64,000 nt of DNA from Cristatella mucedo (taxonomy: Eukaryota > Bryozoa > Phylactolaemata > Cristatellidae). The notes beneath the pieces were generated by a model. The model was given only the letters and a program-made list of their open reading frames with translations. It made no database searches and was not told the DNA's origin. A program made the translations under genes and the position numbers. This document shows, piece by piece, positions 1-11,821 of the stretch (the first letter of the stretch is position 1; each line of letters begins with the position of its first letter). The stretch lies in the NCBI GenBank assembly GCA_009760855.2, contig WPIO01000064.1, positions 826,001 through 890,000 on the forward strand, written 5' to 3'.

Positions 1-188
1 ATCCGTGATGGTTCCTGGAGCGAGTCTGTAGGTGTCCTAAACGAACATTGCAGTCATACTTCCAAATGGGGTGATGGTCAACACGGTCCTTGTCGGTGAC
101 GGGCCCTGTACACAGGCTCCTGCTTCTCGTGATGAGCTGTCGTTTCCTGCTCAGCTGTTGCACATCAGTATGCAATGAATCATATTGG

Positions 189-360
189 TGAGCCGTGATG
201 GCACACTAGGTAAGGTGGTTGCTTTTCACGACCGAGGTCGTGGGTTCGAATCATGCAGTGGGCAATCCTTTATCGCTGCTGCAAGCGGTGGTGATAACCG
301 TAAAGGCTCTTCTGTCGCTATACAAAAGAAGCTGTTAAATCAGCTGGCATTTGTTATTAT
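189..360 (+). mobile_element. SINE family A (tRNA-derived)
   Basis: GCCGTGATGGCACACTAGG (A-box region), GTCGTGGGTTCGAATC (B box), then the family body: CTGCAAGCGGTGGTGATA, CGTAAAGGCTCTTCTGTCGC and a CTGTTAAATCAGCTGG end. The short open frame across it is not a gene. Confidence 0.78.
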
Positions 361-960
361 GCAATGTATGGTCCCATGAATAAGTTCTACAGCAGGGTAT
401 GAAAGTTTAACTTGAAAGAAGTGTGAGGTGACTTAATCCTTAAGACTTTCACATCGTACAGCGGCCTAGGTGTATCAAGTGAACATCTTGCTTCTCGTGA
501 GGAGCTGTGAAAGTATCATACTTTAATAAAACTCAATACAAATTGTATTTAGCCTAATATATGGAATAGCAACTAACTTAGTATGCATCAACGAACATTT
601 CAAATCAGTCTGGCCGTGTCTTGCATCACTACTGGCTGCCAAACAAAGTTGTTTCTCTCGAAATAGCTTTACAGATCGAGCACACTGCTATTTTACTATG
701 CTATTTTGCTACATGTTGACCACATGGTTGGAAAAAATCCTCGTGTGCTGTGTCTTGACATGGATTGCAGCCTATACAGCGGTACTTTTCTCACTGAGTA
801 ACCTCTTTATGGTAATACGAAATCGTTGGTGAGCTGATAATTGAAATACCTTTTGCATGACAATTAGGCTACCAGCACTCCTAGCTTAATTTGACAAAGC
901 GAAGTATATCACTATGATGCAATGATATAACTATGCCTTGGTATAAGGACTGGCATTGCT

Positions 961-1112
961 ATGCCGAGCTGGTTTGGTCTAGCGGTTAAGGTGCTCGCCC
1001 CGACTAAGGTCTGACTGAGGTCGTGGGCTCGAGCCCCGAGGCATACACGAAGCGCCTGAATAGAGATTAAGTTCTCTGGGGGCGCTCTATAAATGAATTA
1101 TATTTTACATCC
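961..1112 (+). mobile_element. SINE family B (tRNA-derived head, LINE-like tail)
   Basis: The head carries a pol III A box (TGGTCTAGCGGTTAAGG) and B box (GGGCTCGAGCCCC) as in tRNA genes. It is followed by AAGCGCC...GGGGGCGCTCT, the hairpin shared with the LINE tail. It does not have the rest of a functional tRNA fold, so it is not annotated as tRNA. Confidence 0.78.
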
Positions 1113-1114
1113 AC

Positions 1115-4100
1115 AGTAGTTGTGTTAAGTTCCGTTATCTGTGTGTCAAAGCCGTCCATTGATCAGGTGAAGGATAACACTAGCATGTTAACTCTTGACC
1201 CATCAATGATAAAGTGAGCAAAGTATCGAACCTACTTAAAACGAGGTTTGTTCGAACCTTTCGTCTTTAGTAAGTTTAAATATACGGTTTGAGCTCATGA
1301 GCTCACTACGTGTTCGAGGACTAGATTCCAAGTTGCCGGTTTTCATCTTATTAGTCTGTTGCTCTTTATCTATATGGTGTTAATTTAAAAAAACTGGCAA
1401 TAGTGGCCAACAGAACAAGATGGCCGAGACGTCATGAAAACAAGACACGGGCAAGCCCATGTTTTTATCCTCATTTAAAAAAGGTATTTTTGTTTTCTGC
1501 TCTGAGGTAAACATGACCACTCGATGACCACATCCTATTCTAGGCCTGAGCCAAAACCTTAGGCGTAATGAAAGCATCTTCAGATAGTGTTGCTTCATCG
1601 GTTCTTGACCCAATACCAATGTGGATAATCTGCCAGTAGTGTCATGTTAGTCCAAGTTCCATAATTACTTGATTTGATTACTCAAATATAAAAAATTTCC
1701 ATTGAGAGCTGTGCTGACAAAGCTCCATCTCTGCATCCCCCAAAATGGTTCTAACATTGTTTACGAGGTTAGACGATTGGATTATTAATGCATATCGGGT
1801 TGCACAATCCAGGCACTCGTGATCATTGCCTTACGTGCGACATCAGTCTTGCTGCAATAATACTCATCAAATAGCGCTTGGTACAAATTAACCTGACAGC
1901 CTTTACCCATACTCTATTTCCATACACGAACTGACCAATAACCCAAGAAAATTGATACCAGCATTAAGAAAGGAAGGCTTGAGCAAATCAAAGGCAAGAG
2001 TTACTTGCCTCTACAACCTGAATTTTCTTCAGGCTTGTAACTTCTCATCTAGTGTAAAGTCACCAATTTTTACGGTGAGCCGAATACCCAAAATATCGAG
2101 TCAAAACGTTGCCTACATAGATAGACATAGCAACCACACAACTGAGGCGATGTTACCAATATCAACATGCATGTTATGGCCATACCCAAGGGAAATTCGA
2201 AATGTTCCAAGAGCCCTGGGCTATCTCCTCATAAAAATAAGGCTTGCCACAAAAAGCATGGTTCATCAGTCCAAAACCACTTTCAAAAATTGAGTTCAAC
2301 AAACGCATAGGCATACCCCGTTCGTTTTGCAGTCAGTATTGCCACAGGTTTTTGGAACCTGCTATACAGCTGGAGGAGTACTGCTGATGCAGCTGCTCAA
2401 TAACTGTATGCACCCTGCTTTAGCCACTAGCCGAAGGACTGCAAAACATCGTCCACATGCCAACAGGTCGCCCAACAATGCCTTTATGGTTGATGGCATG
2501 ATTCACATCAGGGATGATAAGTCGTCTTTTAGTTGAGAAACCAACTTGACGAATAGATCCATCAGTAATATTAACCCAAATATGGTCCTTACAAATAGTG
2601 TGTGTTGCATTGCTGGTTAACTTACTATGCACTTGTAACCTAGCTAAACGCATCTGTAAGTTCTACAGCTTGTACATGTAACAAGCTGTCCTATACGATA
2701 CCAAGCTTGGATGCCAAAGTACTAAAACCAAGAAACAGAAGCATAATAAAAATTAATTTAATTTCCTCACCATGATGTCATCCATGATGCATTGTTCAAC
2801 CACAAACCTGGTGTATAAAGTGGTTTTTGCCGGCTGCAGCTTACTCCAAACAGCATTACAGCTTGACTACCAAAATTCAAAGAGGCAAACTAATTTTATT
2901 ATTTCTAAGGTCTAGCTACAGAATGAATATCAAGCCTTACGACATTTACACTCAAACGCGAAAGTATTGGGACGGTTGGGGCAGCTGCCGTGATTGCCCC
3001 CTACTCAGTGGTATGTCTAGTAAGTATCGAACGTTTGTCTAACCAAAAGTTGAAATGGCTGAAAACTAGTTGAAATGAGAAAAGGCAAAATGTTCTTGCG
3101 ATTGTCACATGCCGCACTTGATTTATCGCGCTCGTAGTATGTTACATCTCCCTTATTTGCAACGACCTGTCTTACTCGCCCAGGCATAGAGCCGATTACA
3201 AGCTCAAAAGCCCCGGTCGTAACACTAATCCAGGCTTGCTACAAGTAAACCAAAAACCACAACAAAAGTTGCGATATGGATGGCCAGCTTGCTCTAACCG
3301 TCGCTCGACTTCATTCCTCAAATGCTCGATTGGGTTAAGCTGCAGAGACTGACTAGATCAGTCCCTAACAGCTACAGGAAGGTAACCGAATCCTTGTTAA
3401 CTGTTAAAAAAATACTTAACTTTGGCAGCCGTGCATTTGGGATCGCTGCCGTGCTGGAAAATATAATTCCTTCAACGAAGTGCCATCGCATATGGGTGTC
3501 CAACTTTAATATAGGTCTTCGGTCACGATGTCCCATATTCGGGGCAGGGCTCTGATGTCATTTCTGCTTAAGTATCCCCGTACACCTTTCGTCCATGACC
3601 GTTGCTTTCAGGCAATTGGCTGAATAGGCTTCGTTAGGTAATCGACACATGTAAAGCCTCCTTTTGCCATCCCAAAGAGCATTAATTTGATTTCCATTAA
3701 TTTTTTTCGTCATTCCCTAAAGCTCTATCGCAATCGTCAGCAGTCCAGTGGATTTGAGCCTTAGCTGTTTATGACCTACAGTGTTCTTTGCCGACAGAAG
3801 AGGTTGTCTCTTTGCAACTCGAGAATGCCGATGACACTCAACTGGTCCCTTTCTGACAGTGTCACCGATAATTCGCTTTCTATGTGATGCATGCAAACGT
3901 TTAACATGATCTTTCACCAAAGCAAAACGGTCCTTTAATGCCTCAAACGTTACGATGATGTTTTCAGCCTATTGGTTGCATGGGCCAGGCTCTACCTTGT
4001 AGCATGTTCAAGGCTCCTGCTCATCTCTAACTTCTTCACGTCGTACTAAATCGTACCCATCGGAATTGATAAAGTCACAGCAATTTGACCACATGAGTAT

Positions 4101-4760
4101 TCAGCATCTTACAGTGCCACGATTTTACCCCTTACATAACTGGTGGGCTTTACCTAGTAAAATAAGTAATCCTCAATGGCTATGCTATCCAGTTCCGACT
4201 CATGCTTAGCCTCACAGCTTCGGCAGGAACTGATGAAAGAGTCATACGTATCGATGCTCTTTTCTGGTCAAAACAGCCATTTCTAAAGGAGCTTCAAGGT
4301 TTTTCGGATGATTTTGGGCATAATGTCCATAAGTTCCACAACTATCATGGCATATCGTACTTGAACATCCAATAATTAGCATACAGAACCAGCATCCCAG
4401 CTCTAGTCTAGTCGGGGGGCCTAGGGAAAGATGGCAATTGACCACATCTGGACCACTCAACTACTTTCGTGTTTTAGTGCATGCTTCTGATGCAAAGACA
4501 GCAGATTGTTCAGCCTCAGAGCTACATTTTTAAGTCAGAGCTGTTAGGAACTATTACCAACACGGGTAGAAAAGTATCTCAGTCCTATCCAAAAGACATT
4601 TACTTGTCTATTCTATTATATTATATTCCTGTACAACTTTGAGTGCAGACATGAGGTGTTGAAAGAATTTAGTTGCTAAGAGTGACCAAGGGTGTTCAAA
4701 GCAGGAAATTTGCCTGCTATCAAAAGACTCGTCCCAAGACTATGAAGTATCTAGCAAGCA
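1115..4760. other. No gene assigned
   Basis: Short open frames on both strands at 1952-2293, 2420-2653, 3717-3920 and 4242-4460 are close together and could be remains of an old element on the minus strand, but no domain was recognised and many stops intervene. Confidence 0.4.
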
Positions 4761-4762
4761 AT

Positions 4763-4898
4763 GTAGAGTGATAGACAGCCTTTACGGCTATCCACACCTC
4801 CCTCATTGGTGATACAGGATTAACCACAACAGAGTTCGAACCCATGACCTCGTGACCACGGGCGGGAAAAGCTTGCCTCTTGAGCCAGCGTGGCTCAC
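4763..4898 (-). mobile_element. tRNA-derived SINE, family A relative
   Basis: GCCTTTACGGCTATC body and a B box complement (AGTTCGAACCCATGACC), ending in CAGCGTGGCTCAC. The middle differs from other A copies. Confidence 0.55.
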
Positions 4899-5418
4899 AA
4901 ATAATAAACCTTAGTGTGGGCGATGACTCACTAAGAAAATAATAATGCCCCAGAGCGTTATCCTAGAGCTATAGTGCTTGCACTTAACACCTCAGGTCGA
5001 GGCTTTGATTGCAGTAGCAAGTAATGTTACACTGCTAACTACAATAGTTGACGATAGTTGCTATTGCTTTTCTATGTTTCATTAATGATGCTGTAGGATC
5101 AGCCGACATTTCAAGTCAGGGAACTACTACATTTAGATTGTCTCTAATCTGAACATGTTAGATATGGATGAAAACTAAGAGACTTCAATAAGTATCTGCT
5201 ATACTCAAGCCCATATAATTTAACAGCAGCCAAACTACAAGGCCATCAGAGAGGCCATCAGGTGGCAGCGGCTCAGAGCCAGCCTCATGATTCCATTACT
5301 AGATTATCTATACAATTGTTGAAACATGCTTGGGGTAAAGGTATGGCTCAAAAAACAAGTAAATTGTAACAAGCACACTCGAAGGAAAACTAATGGGACA
5401 TATAGACATTAAACATAC

Positions 5419-5614
5419 CTGAAATCGATTAACGACTGTCTGTCTCTTAGTGGTGCAGTCCAGGTGACAGGGGAAGCAGCATCATCGTTATAGGAAATTC
5501 CAGAACCCCAGTCTTCTTCTGGCTCTGGTGGCACCCATGCATCATATGGTGGCACTTCATTTACTCCTTTACATTTTCCACCCACCGAGCTGTCGTTCTG
5601 CTGAAGTGCATTGG
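5419..5614 (-). CDS. GTSF1: GTSF1-like coding exon 3 (acidic, Trp-containing tail)
   Basis: The acceptor AAATTTAG is followed by CC, which completes the phase-1 codon from exon 2 as alanine. The exon encodes a Gln/Asn stretch, then PPYDAWVPPEPEEDW and a region ending SLIDF, and closes at TTTCAG|GTATGTT in phase 2. The W-x8-W acidic segment corresponds to the PIWI-binding tail of GTSF1 proteins. One candidate final acceptor is the TCTAG near 5302, opening about 20 codons to a stop, but its polypyrimidine tract is weak and I do not assign it. Confidence 0.72.
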
Positions 5615-8600
5615 CTAAATTTATAAAATTCAGCAAATTATTTGGTCAGACGTGAAATAAACAGTCACAAGGACTTGACATCACCCATATTTAATATTTA
5701 AGTTAGAAGTTTGAGACATTCTGCTGCTACAAGGGCTATATTATTAAAAAGAAGCACATTTAGTCACTTGGTGTGCTGCTTTTGGTAGTGGGTAGAATTT
5801 TTGCCAACACTATCAGCAGAGATGTTATTTCAGTGACATTAAATGAAACACATCTTTCGTTAAGAAAGACACATTCAATAGTGTAGTTAGTAATTTAATG
5901 GAAAGCAGAATACAAGTACCTGCAACAATTGCACCACGCAGGTCTCAGACACAGAGTGTGTACAATCTGTATTATCCACATGATGTTCGTGAAAACCTTT
6001 TGGCATAGTCCCATATCAGGCTACAAACTTAACAACAAACTCTCTGAACAGTTTCTAGTAGCTCAGCCGATGAAAACTTGAAACGGCTCAAAACATTCAT
6101 TCACAAGACCAAAAACACACGATGCATAATCAAGAAAAATCCTTCCCAACTTACCTATGTCTCTTTCTACCAATGCACTCTGAGGACACGTCTTGATGTG
6201 AAGGGACAACTCAGGCTTTGGCACATGGTGGCGGGCATCAAAAGGACAGCTCACGTATGTAATTGTATGGTTCTGCAATAAGATACGGTGCATATCGTAA
6301 GAAAACATTCAGGCTATAAACAATATGTATCGATTCAAGTTCACTTCTACCAAACAAAGATTGGCTTTGCAGAAGTAATTCTATTACAGGCAAGAGTCGT
6401 TAAGAATGCCACAGTGCAAGTTTATAAGTAGAAGTCTTGGCCAAAGGCCAAGTGTGGACAGTGTTGGTATTGCCACGGCACTTGGCTTTGTTTGTGCTGA
6501 CTGTTATGTAATGGCTTGCGGTTTCTGACTCATCCATACTCATGCTTCCAAAAGCCTCCTAAGAATAGTGTCGACATTAGCAGCCGTGCCGATGGCTCAA
6601 TGAAAGCGATTGAGAGGTCTTTGAGGTAGGTCTATCAATCTTTAAAGTTGCAAAAGCAGTCCAAAGGCAAACTACCGTTGATGCTATAACTCCAATAATT
6701 CCCCTTTAGTTCATACCCAAGCTTCCTTACTGATATCAAACATCCATGCCGAATCATGTTGCTAAGACCTAGTAGCTAGGGTAGGAGCAGTTTCACGAAA
6801 TTGGCTCAGCAAAGATATTTACTCCGAACTTTCTTCCGCGCAAGAGTGTGGCAAAATTTGTTTAGTTGCTTGGGTCCCATTTGACAATTCCCATTGACTT
6901 TCCCCAACGTTACCATCTTAATAAGCCAGGCATCCCTGGCAGTGGCCTTTTGTGGCCGGCCTGATCTAGCTGCTCGGTTCATCGATCCCCTACCAGTATA
7001 TTTGTTGATATTATTATAGCGAATTCGTTCAACTCCAGCTGCCGTCCCATCTTGCCCGTTGATGCAGCAGTTGACTTTCCTAACGTTACCATCTTAATAA
7101 GCCAGGCATCCCTTTGCCCAGGCATCCCAAGCCCTTTTTCCAGGCATGCCAAGCCACCGTCAAATCTCACCCGTTGATGCAGCAGTGTCAGCATCCCCTT
7201 AGCATAACCACTGCAGTGTTGTTGGCGACTGGCATTTTGCTGCTATAAGTGGCCAAGCTGGAAATATGGCTATTGGGCCAACACAAGTATTGTTCTTGTT
7301 CTATAGAGCAACGTGAAGAATATATTCAGGCTAACATTATAAATGTTGGAAAACACCAAATATGTCATTGCCTTTAAAAATAGAAAATTTTCTGACTGAA
7401 CGGTTCAATTTTAGCATCTTTGGGACAGGCCTGTCAATAGGACCACCACAGCCACCAACGATCATCTGCTTATATAACTCCGGGCAGGCTGCTGTTCACT
7501 GGATGCTTTGAGGCTTGGGCTTGTAATCGTGCAAGTCCGAACACTTAGAAATAACCGGTACAAGGAAGTCTTTGCAACCGAGCATACAAGCAAACTTAAT
7601 GGACAGCAAATTGCACTCACCTACAAATGAACATGTATCCCACAGAATATCTTGGGCTAAAGGTAGCCGTACAAACAACAATACTTTTGAAGAACGTTTT
7701 CCATCAAAGCTAGTCAAACTATGGATATATACACCTCATGTGAATCCCATTCTATCTACAAGCCACCTTCCAAACTGCTCTCACTTTTGGCTAGTAACAT
7801 GGAGCTTACAGCTTAGCAGGGCAGTGTACTGTACTTGGAGGCAAAAGAAGACAACAATCCCAGAAATGCTGCCAAAGGTCTCGTGTCTCAGCTACACTAG
7901 TCTTTCGTGGAGCCCGACTCCGTAATTTTCCCTTTGGCATGTTTAAGCTCTAGTAATCTATATAGGTAGGCTAGAATACATACTAAGAGTATAAAAAATA
8001 CATACATCACGGACGTACATACAATACCTACATAGGATACAGCTAAGACCTGTTAAAATTATTCTGATTGTTATTTGACCGTAGCGCGTTGGAAATTACG
8101 TGCCTATGGATATCTAAACGCTTATCCCTTCGGGCTGCTGGGTCTCCCACGACGGCTGCAGCTTAGCTACGCCGGCGGATAGTAACCTGAAACGTTATGA
8201 TCGCCAGCTGCTGTTATCGCTCTCCGTAATCGTAGATCAAATGCATTCCTAGATATTAATGCTGTTGCTAAGATTCATGAACTATGCATTAACAAAAGAA
8301 AAGTACCCAGGAGCCGCAGCCTGGCCGGAACTACCAGATCAGATGCCACTCGTTGCGCAGGAACTGCAAGCTGAGTACCGGCTCGTTTGGTATTCCTAGC
8401 ATTGTCTCTAACTGCTCAGCACGCTCCCCGACATGCGTCTCTGTGAATCTCTCTAACTTAGTGGTCATCGGGACTGTTATAACTCCATCGGCCAGACTTA
8501 ACGCTTGCCTTTGGAATCCTCGCTCAATTGCAATAAACCTCTGGTAATAAGCAACCTTATTTCTGAAAATGGTATCAACCGGCTCGCCCTAACTGAAACT

Positions 8601-11600
8601 TGATAAAATCGATCAACTGTCCGTCAATTAAGGATGCTACCCCAACTGGTTTCTCATCCTTTCACACCCTAGATCAATCAAAACTGAATGTGGAGTTGAT
8701 GTCATCGTGTTCTCGAAATTTAACTTCAAGCCATTTGCAGTACCCTCGAAGCAATCTTTTGAATCAATTGTCTTGGTCTCACCCGAAAACAAGCTACCAA
8801 TAGTAGTATACCGCCCACCAGGTACCAAATCCTCCTTTATCTCAGATTTCTCCGATCTCATTTCGATTCTGTGTGCAAGAAATTGATCCTTCCTCGTTAT
8901 GGGTGATTTCAACGTTCACTCCGATAACTTATCTGACGGCTTCAGCACTGAATTTCGTGCATTGACTGACTCACTGTCTCTTGTGGCTCATGTACATGGC
9001 CCTACTCACATCAAGGGTCAAACACTCGACCAGATTTTCTCATACAACTGCACTTTGTCACCACCAATTATTAACGAAGCCTGCTTATCTGATCACATGC
9101 AGATCTCTTTCAATCTCAAGTGTGTGCCCACTTTTTCCTCTAAAATAACATGTGAATCGTGAAACCTCAAGACCGTTGACATCGATGCTGTCCGTGCGAA
9201 AATATCTGCTTCACCTCTGCTTCTCAGTTCTTCCTCCGATCTGTCATCATTGGTGAATAGCTACAACACCACACTTGCTGACACACTCAACGAGTTTGCA
9301 CTGTGCGCCCTCGCCCAGACGGCCTATGGTTTACCAGACATTAAACTAGCCAGGTCTACTAAGCGCAAGCTTGAAAAAGCATACAAAAGATCAGGACTGA
9401 CTACTATCGACAGGCATATGGAGACTACTGTAGGTCGTATCAATCGATCCTAGCAAAGGCCAAGTCTAGCTTCTATAGAAACATTGTTGAATCACAGATG
9501 CACAATCCAAAAATGCTGATGTCGTCGATCAACCATCTCCTCAACCGATCCCAGATAAGCTCCTTACCTGACGATCCTTGTGATGATCTAGCCGATCGCT
9601 TCTCTCGATACTTTATGCAGAAGATAGACAAGATCAGGGAGTCCACCCTTGCGATGACAACACCCACCCCGGGAATGCTGTTCCCCGATTCCTGGCTGCA
9701 CCTCAATGTCTACATTTAAGCAGGTCACTAGTGATCTCGTCCTGAAGTTCATATCCCAATCAAAGAAGACAACAAGTCCTCTGGACCTTATTCCCACCGT
9801 CCTGCTCCTACGTTGCATTGATCTGCTGCTGCCATGCATAACTAACATCATTGTTATGTCATTAGCCTGAGGTCATGTCCCAGCACTTTTCAAAAAAGCT
9901 GTAGTCGGGCTCAAGAAAGTGACACTAGATCAAGAGAACTTGAGCAACTACCGCCCAGTCTCCCTTTTAACGTTCCTGTCAGACACTGGAACAGGTCGTG
10001 GCAGACCAGCTCAACTCATATTGAAACTTCAAACCTTGGTAGTAAGTTCTAGCCTGGCTTTAGAGCTAATCACTCCACAGAGTCAGCATTGCTTAGAGTG
10101 TACAACGACCTACTTAGGAATGCAGACATAGGTAGAGTGTCTCTGCTTGTTTTGCTCGATCTTTCTGCCGCTTTTGATAATATCGATCACCAAGATCTTC
10201 CTGAGTGCTTCTCATCTCGCCTGGGCATCACTGGGACAGCTCTGCAATGGTTCAGGTCCTATTTAAGTGGGATATTCCAGAGTATTGACACGAATGGACA
10301 AACATCATTCGAGGTACGTCTAAAATATGGGGTACCTCAGGCCTCGTGCTAGGTCCAGTTCTTTTCACGGTTTATACTCTCCCTCTTGCTTATGTGATTG
10401 CCAAGCACAATCTATGCTTTCATTTCTATGCCGATGACACTCAGATGTACCTTTTCTTTGATTCCTCCCAGCTTTCGAGCACCTCGAATTCTCCCAACTC
10501 ACTTGCAGCATGTATTGATGACATCCGCACACACATGGCAGGAAATTTTCTAAAACTAAACGATGATAAAACTAACTCACTAGTTATCGGCAAACCCAAT
10601 GTGATTCAGAAATTGGAAAAAGTGACGCTCAAAATTGGCTCTGCCAGCATATCTCCTGTTGAATCAGCTCGAAATCTAGGTGTCATGTACCAAAGTGACC
10701 TCTCGTTAGACGACCACATCAGCTCCACAGTCAAGTCTGCCCACTTTCAGCTACATAACATTGCTAAAATTCGGGCTTGTTTAGATAAGGATACCCCATC
10801 TAAGTTGGTCCATGCATTTGTGACATCGCGTCTTGACTTCTGTAACTCACTGCTTGCTGGCCTTCCGCAATGTGCCATCAGGCGATTACAGCTGGTGCAA
10901 AACTCTACAGCTAAGCTTGTCTGTCATAAGCATTGCAGTTGCCACATCACACCACTTCTTGCCGACCTGCACTGGCTACCAGTCAAGCAAAATATTGACT
11001 TCGAGGTTTTGTGGCTCACTTTTAGGTCACTTCATCCTTTGGCTCTAGCCTATCTCTCAGATCTACTCTCCCACTAGCCCAAGCATCGTACCAGCCGCTT
11101 TTCGGAATCCAACAGTCTACCAATACCTCGTAGAAACTTCAAATCCTTTGGAGACAGTGCATTTAGCTCGTATGCTCCCAAAGACTGGAACTTCCTCCCG
11201 ACTTGTGTCAGAACATCCCCTGACCTGAAGCATTTAAAAAGAACTTAAAACACACCTATTTAGGACAGCATTTAGTGGGTTCCCGTGATTCGTCCTTCAT
11301 GTGCTTAAGTGTGCTGACACTGTGCATGCTGCCACTAACAACATTTGCATGCTGACCCTGTGCATGCCACCCCTAACCATGTTATTCGTGTTGTTTATCA
11401 AGCATGATATTACTCACCATTCAATTGAGATTCCCTTTGCAGCAAATGTAAAGCGCCTAGAAAGAGACTGAGTTTTCTGAGGGCGCTTTATCAAGTGCAT
11501 TATTATGATTTTAGGCCTGATGGAGTCCTTTACTTCTATCAGATTAGTGCTACAACTACTGACATCTGTTTCCCAACTACTCATAACAAAAAATTGGTAC

Positions 11601-11821
11601 ACTCACATGCCACATGCATGCAATAACAGTCTTGCATGCAAAACAATAACGTACCAACAGCTACATTTGTGCAAGCATTGTAAGGATAAGGAGCTTACCT
11701 GCCGACATTTCATCAAGTGATACGGCAGCTTCTTGAACCGGACAATGTGAGCTTTGTCATAAGGGCACTCCATGAGGTCATCTGGTTCAGGCAGCCTATG
11801 ATATGAACTAGCTGATGCCAT
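5419..11821 (-). CDS. GTSF1: GTSF1-like (Asterix-type) double CHHC zinc-finger protein, spliced gene, C-terminus not found
   Basis: Three minus-strand exons join in phase: 11821-11699, 6272-6155 and 5614-5419, giving about 146 residues so far. Finger 1 has C19, H25, H35, C39 and finger 2 has C50, H56, H66, C70; the identical spacing C-x5-H-x9-H-x3-C and the CPYDKAH / CPFDARH cores are diagnostic of the GTSF1/U11-48K CHHC family. Two fingers followed by an acidic, proline-rich tail with W107, W116 and a third W in VTWTAP match the GTSF1 layout. Known family role: RNA-binding cofactor of PIWI proteins in piRNA silencing of transposons, with tail aromatic residues contacting PIWI. The ATG at 11821 has A at -3 and G at +4. 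A possible acceptor (CTATTACAG, near 11861) suggests a 5' UTR exon upstream. The last exon is unresolved; vertebrate members are about 165 residues, so little is missing. I see no frameshift or stop in the assigned exons. The assignment to the family is strong; orthology to GTSF1 rather than a paralogue is inference. Confidence 0.82.
6155..6272 (-). CDS. GTSF1: GTSF1-like coding exon 2 (second CHHC finger)
   Basis: The exon begins after the acceptor TTATTGCAG with AACCAT (Asn-His) and encodes the second finger, CPFDARHHVPKPELSLHIKTC, then a short acidic/polar run ending RDI. It closes at ATAG|GTAAGT, a near-perfect donor, in phase 1. Without the donor the frame would continue into unrelated sequence, so the splice site decides the end. 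Confidence 0.82.
6896..7190. repeat. Local duplications in GTSF1 intron 1
   Basis: A ~43 bp block ending AATAAGCCAGGCATCCCT occurs at 6896 and 7071. A second block, CCCGTTGATGCAGCAGT, occurs at about 7057 and 7169. CCAGGCAT recurs at least four times. Confidence 0.75.
8899..9162 (+). pseudogene. LINE endonuclease domain remnant (APE type)
   Basis: An 87-residue frame starts MGDFNVHSDN and contains HIKGQTLDQI and CLSDHMQ. These are the catalytic Asp/Asn, the TLD beta-strand and the final SDH of AP-endonuclease-like LINE nickases. The N-terminal half of the domain (LTET-type motif) is in another frame at about 8590-8700. Confidence 0.75.
10089..11077 (+). pseudogene. LINE reverse transcriptase palm and thumb remnant (copy 1)
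   Basis: Two overlapping frames (10089-10352 and 10346-11077) are separated by a frameshift at GVPQ. The first contains LLVLLDLSAAFDNIDH (catalytic Asp). The second contains FHFYADDTQMY (catalytic Asp pair), GNFLKLNDDKT and a NLGVMYQSDLSLDDHI strand typical of L2/CR1/Rex-type RTs. Thumb and connection residues continue to an early stop at 11075. Confidence 0.85.
11699..11821 (-). CDS. GTSF1: GTSF1-like coding exon 1 (first CHHC finger)
   Basis: The exon encodes 41 codons, starting MASASSY and ending KCRQ. It contains the whole first finger (CPYDKAH...YHLMKC). The exon ends with CGGCAG followed by GTAAGC on the minus strand, a consensus donor in phase 0. The upstream in-frame extension to 11842 begins at TTG rather than ATG, so the ATG at 11821 is the better start. 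Confidence 0.8.

Larger units (their letters stand above)
8039..11510 (+). mobile_element. L2/CR1-like LINE, near full length, decayed (copy 1)
   Basis: The 5' boundary near 8039 is set by homology with 43921, where both copies begin AGCTAAGACCTG. An APE-type endonuclease region spans about 8560-9170: GDFNVH at 8899, then a HxxG-x-TLD segment and the terminal SDH motif. The reverse transcriptase spans about 9900-11250 with LLVLLDLSAAFDNIDH (motif A) near 10147, a GVPQ-like turn near 10330 and the intact catalytic YADD near 10427. The C-terminal HITPLLADLHWLPV block lies near 10950. The 3' UTR repeats a GTGCATGC/CCACTAAC motif twice (about 11315-11385). The tail at 11441-11510 holds the family hairpin and ends in ATT repeats. 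Stops and frameshifts separate endonuclease and RT (for example the TGA after 9160), so it cannot make protein. It lies antisense inside GTSF1 intron 1. Confidence 0.88.
6273..11698 (-). other. Intron 1 of the GTSF1-like gene, carrying an antisense LINE
   Basis: The 5.4 kb gap between two confident, phase-matched exons. It contains the LINE at 8039-11510 in opposite orientation and locally duplicated segments at 6896-7190. The remainder shows no recognisable coding sequence. Confidence 0.7.

Noticed and set aside
961-1040. Possible tRNA gene
   Set aside because: A and B boxes are present, but acceptor and anticodon stems do not close, and the body continues into a LINE-like tail; it is a SINE.
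1380-1619. 79-codon minus-strand frame as a gene
   Set aside because: No domain, no support from context, within the size expected by chance.
2420-2653. Minus-strand frame considered as a transposase fragment
   Set aside because: No catalytic triad or known motif could be placed, and neighbouring frames are full of stops.
5222-5303. Candidate last exon of the GTSF1-like gene
   Set aside because: Phase fits, but the acceptor lacks a polypyrimidine tract and the ~20 residues match nothing; left unassigned.
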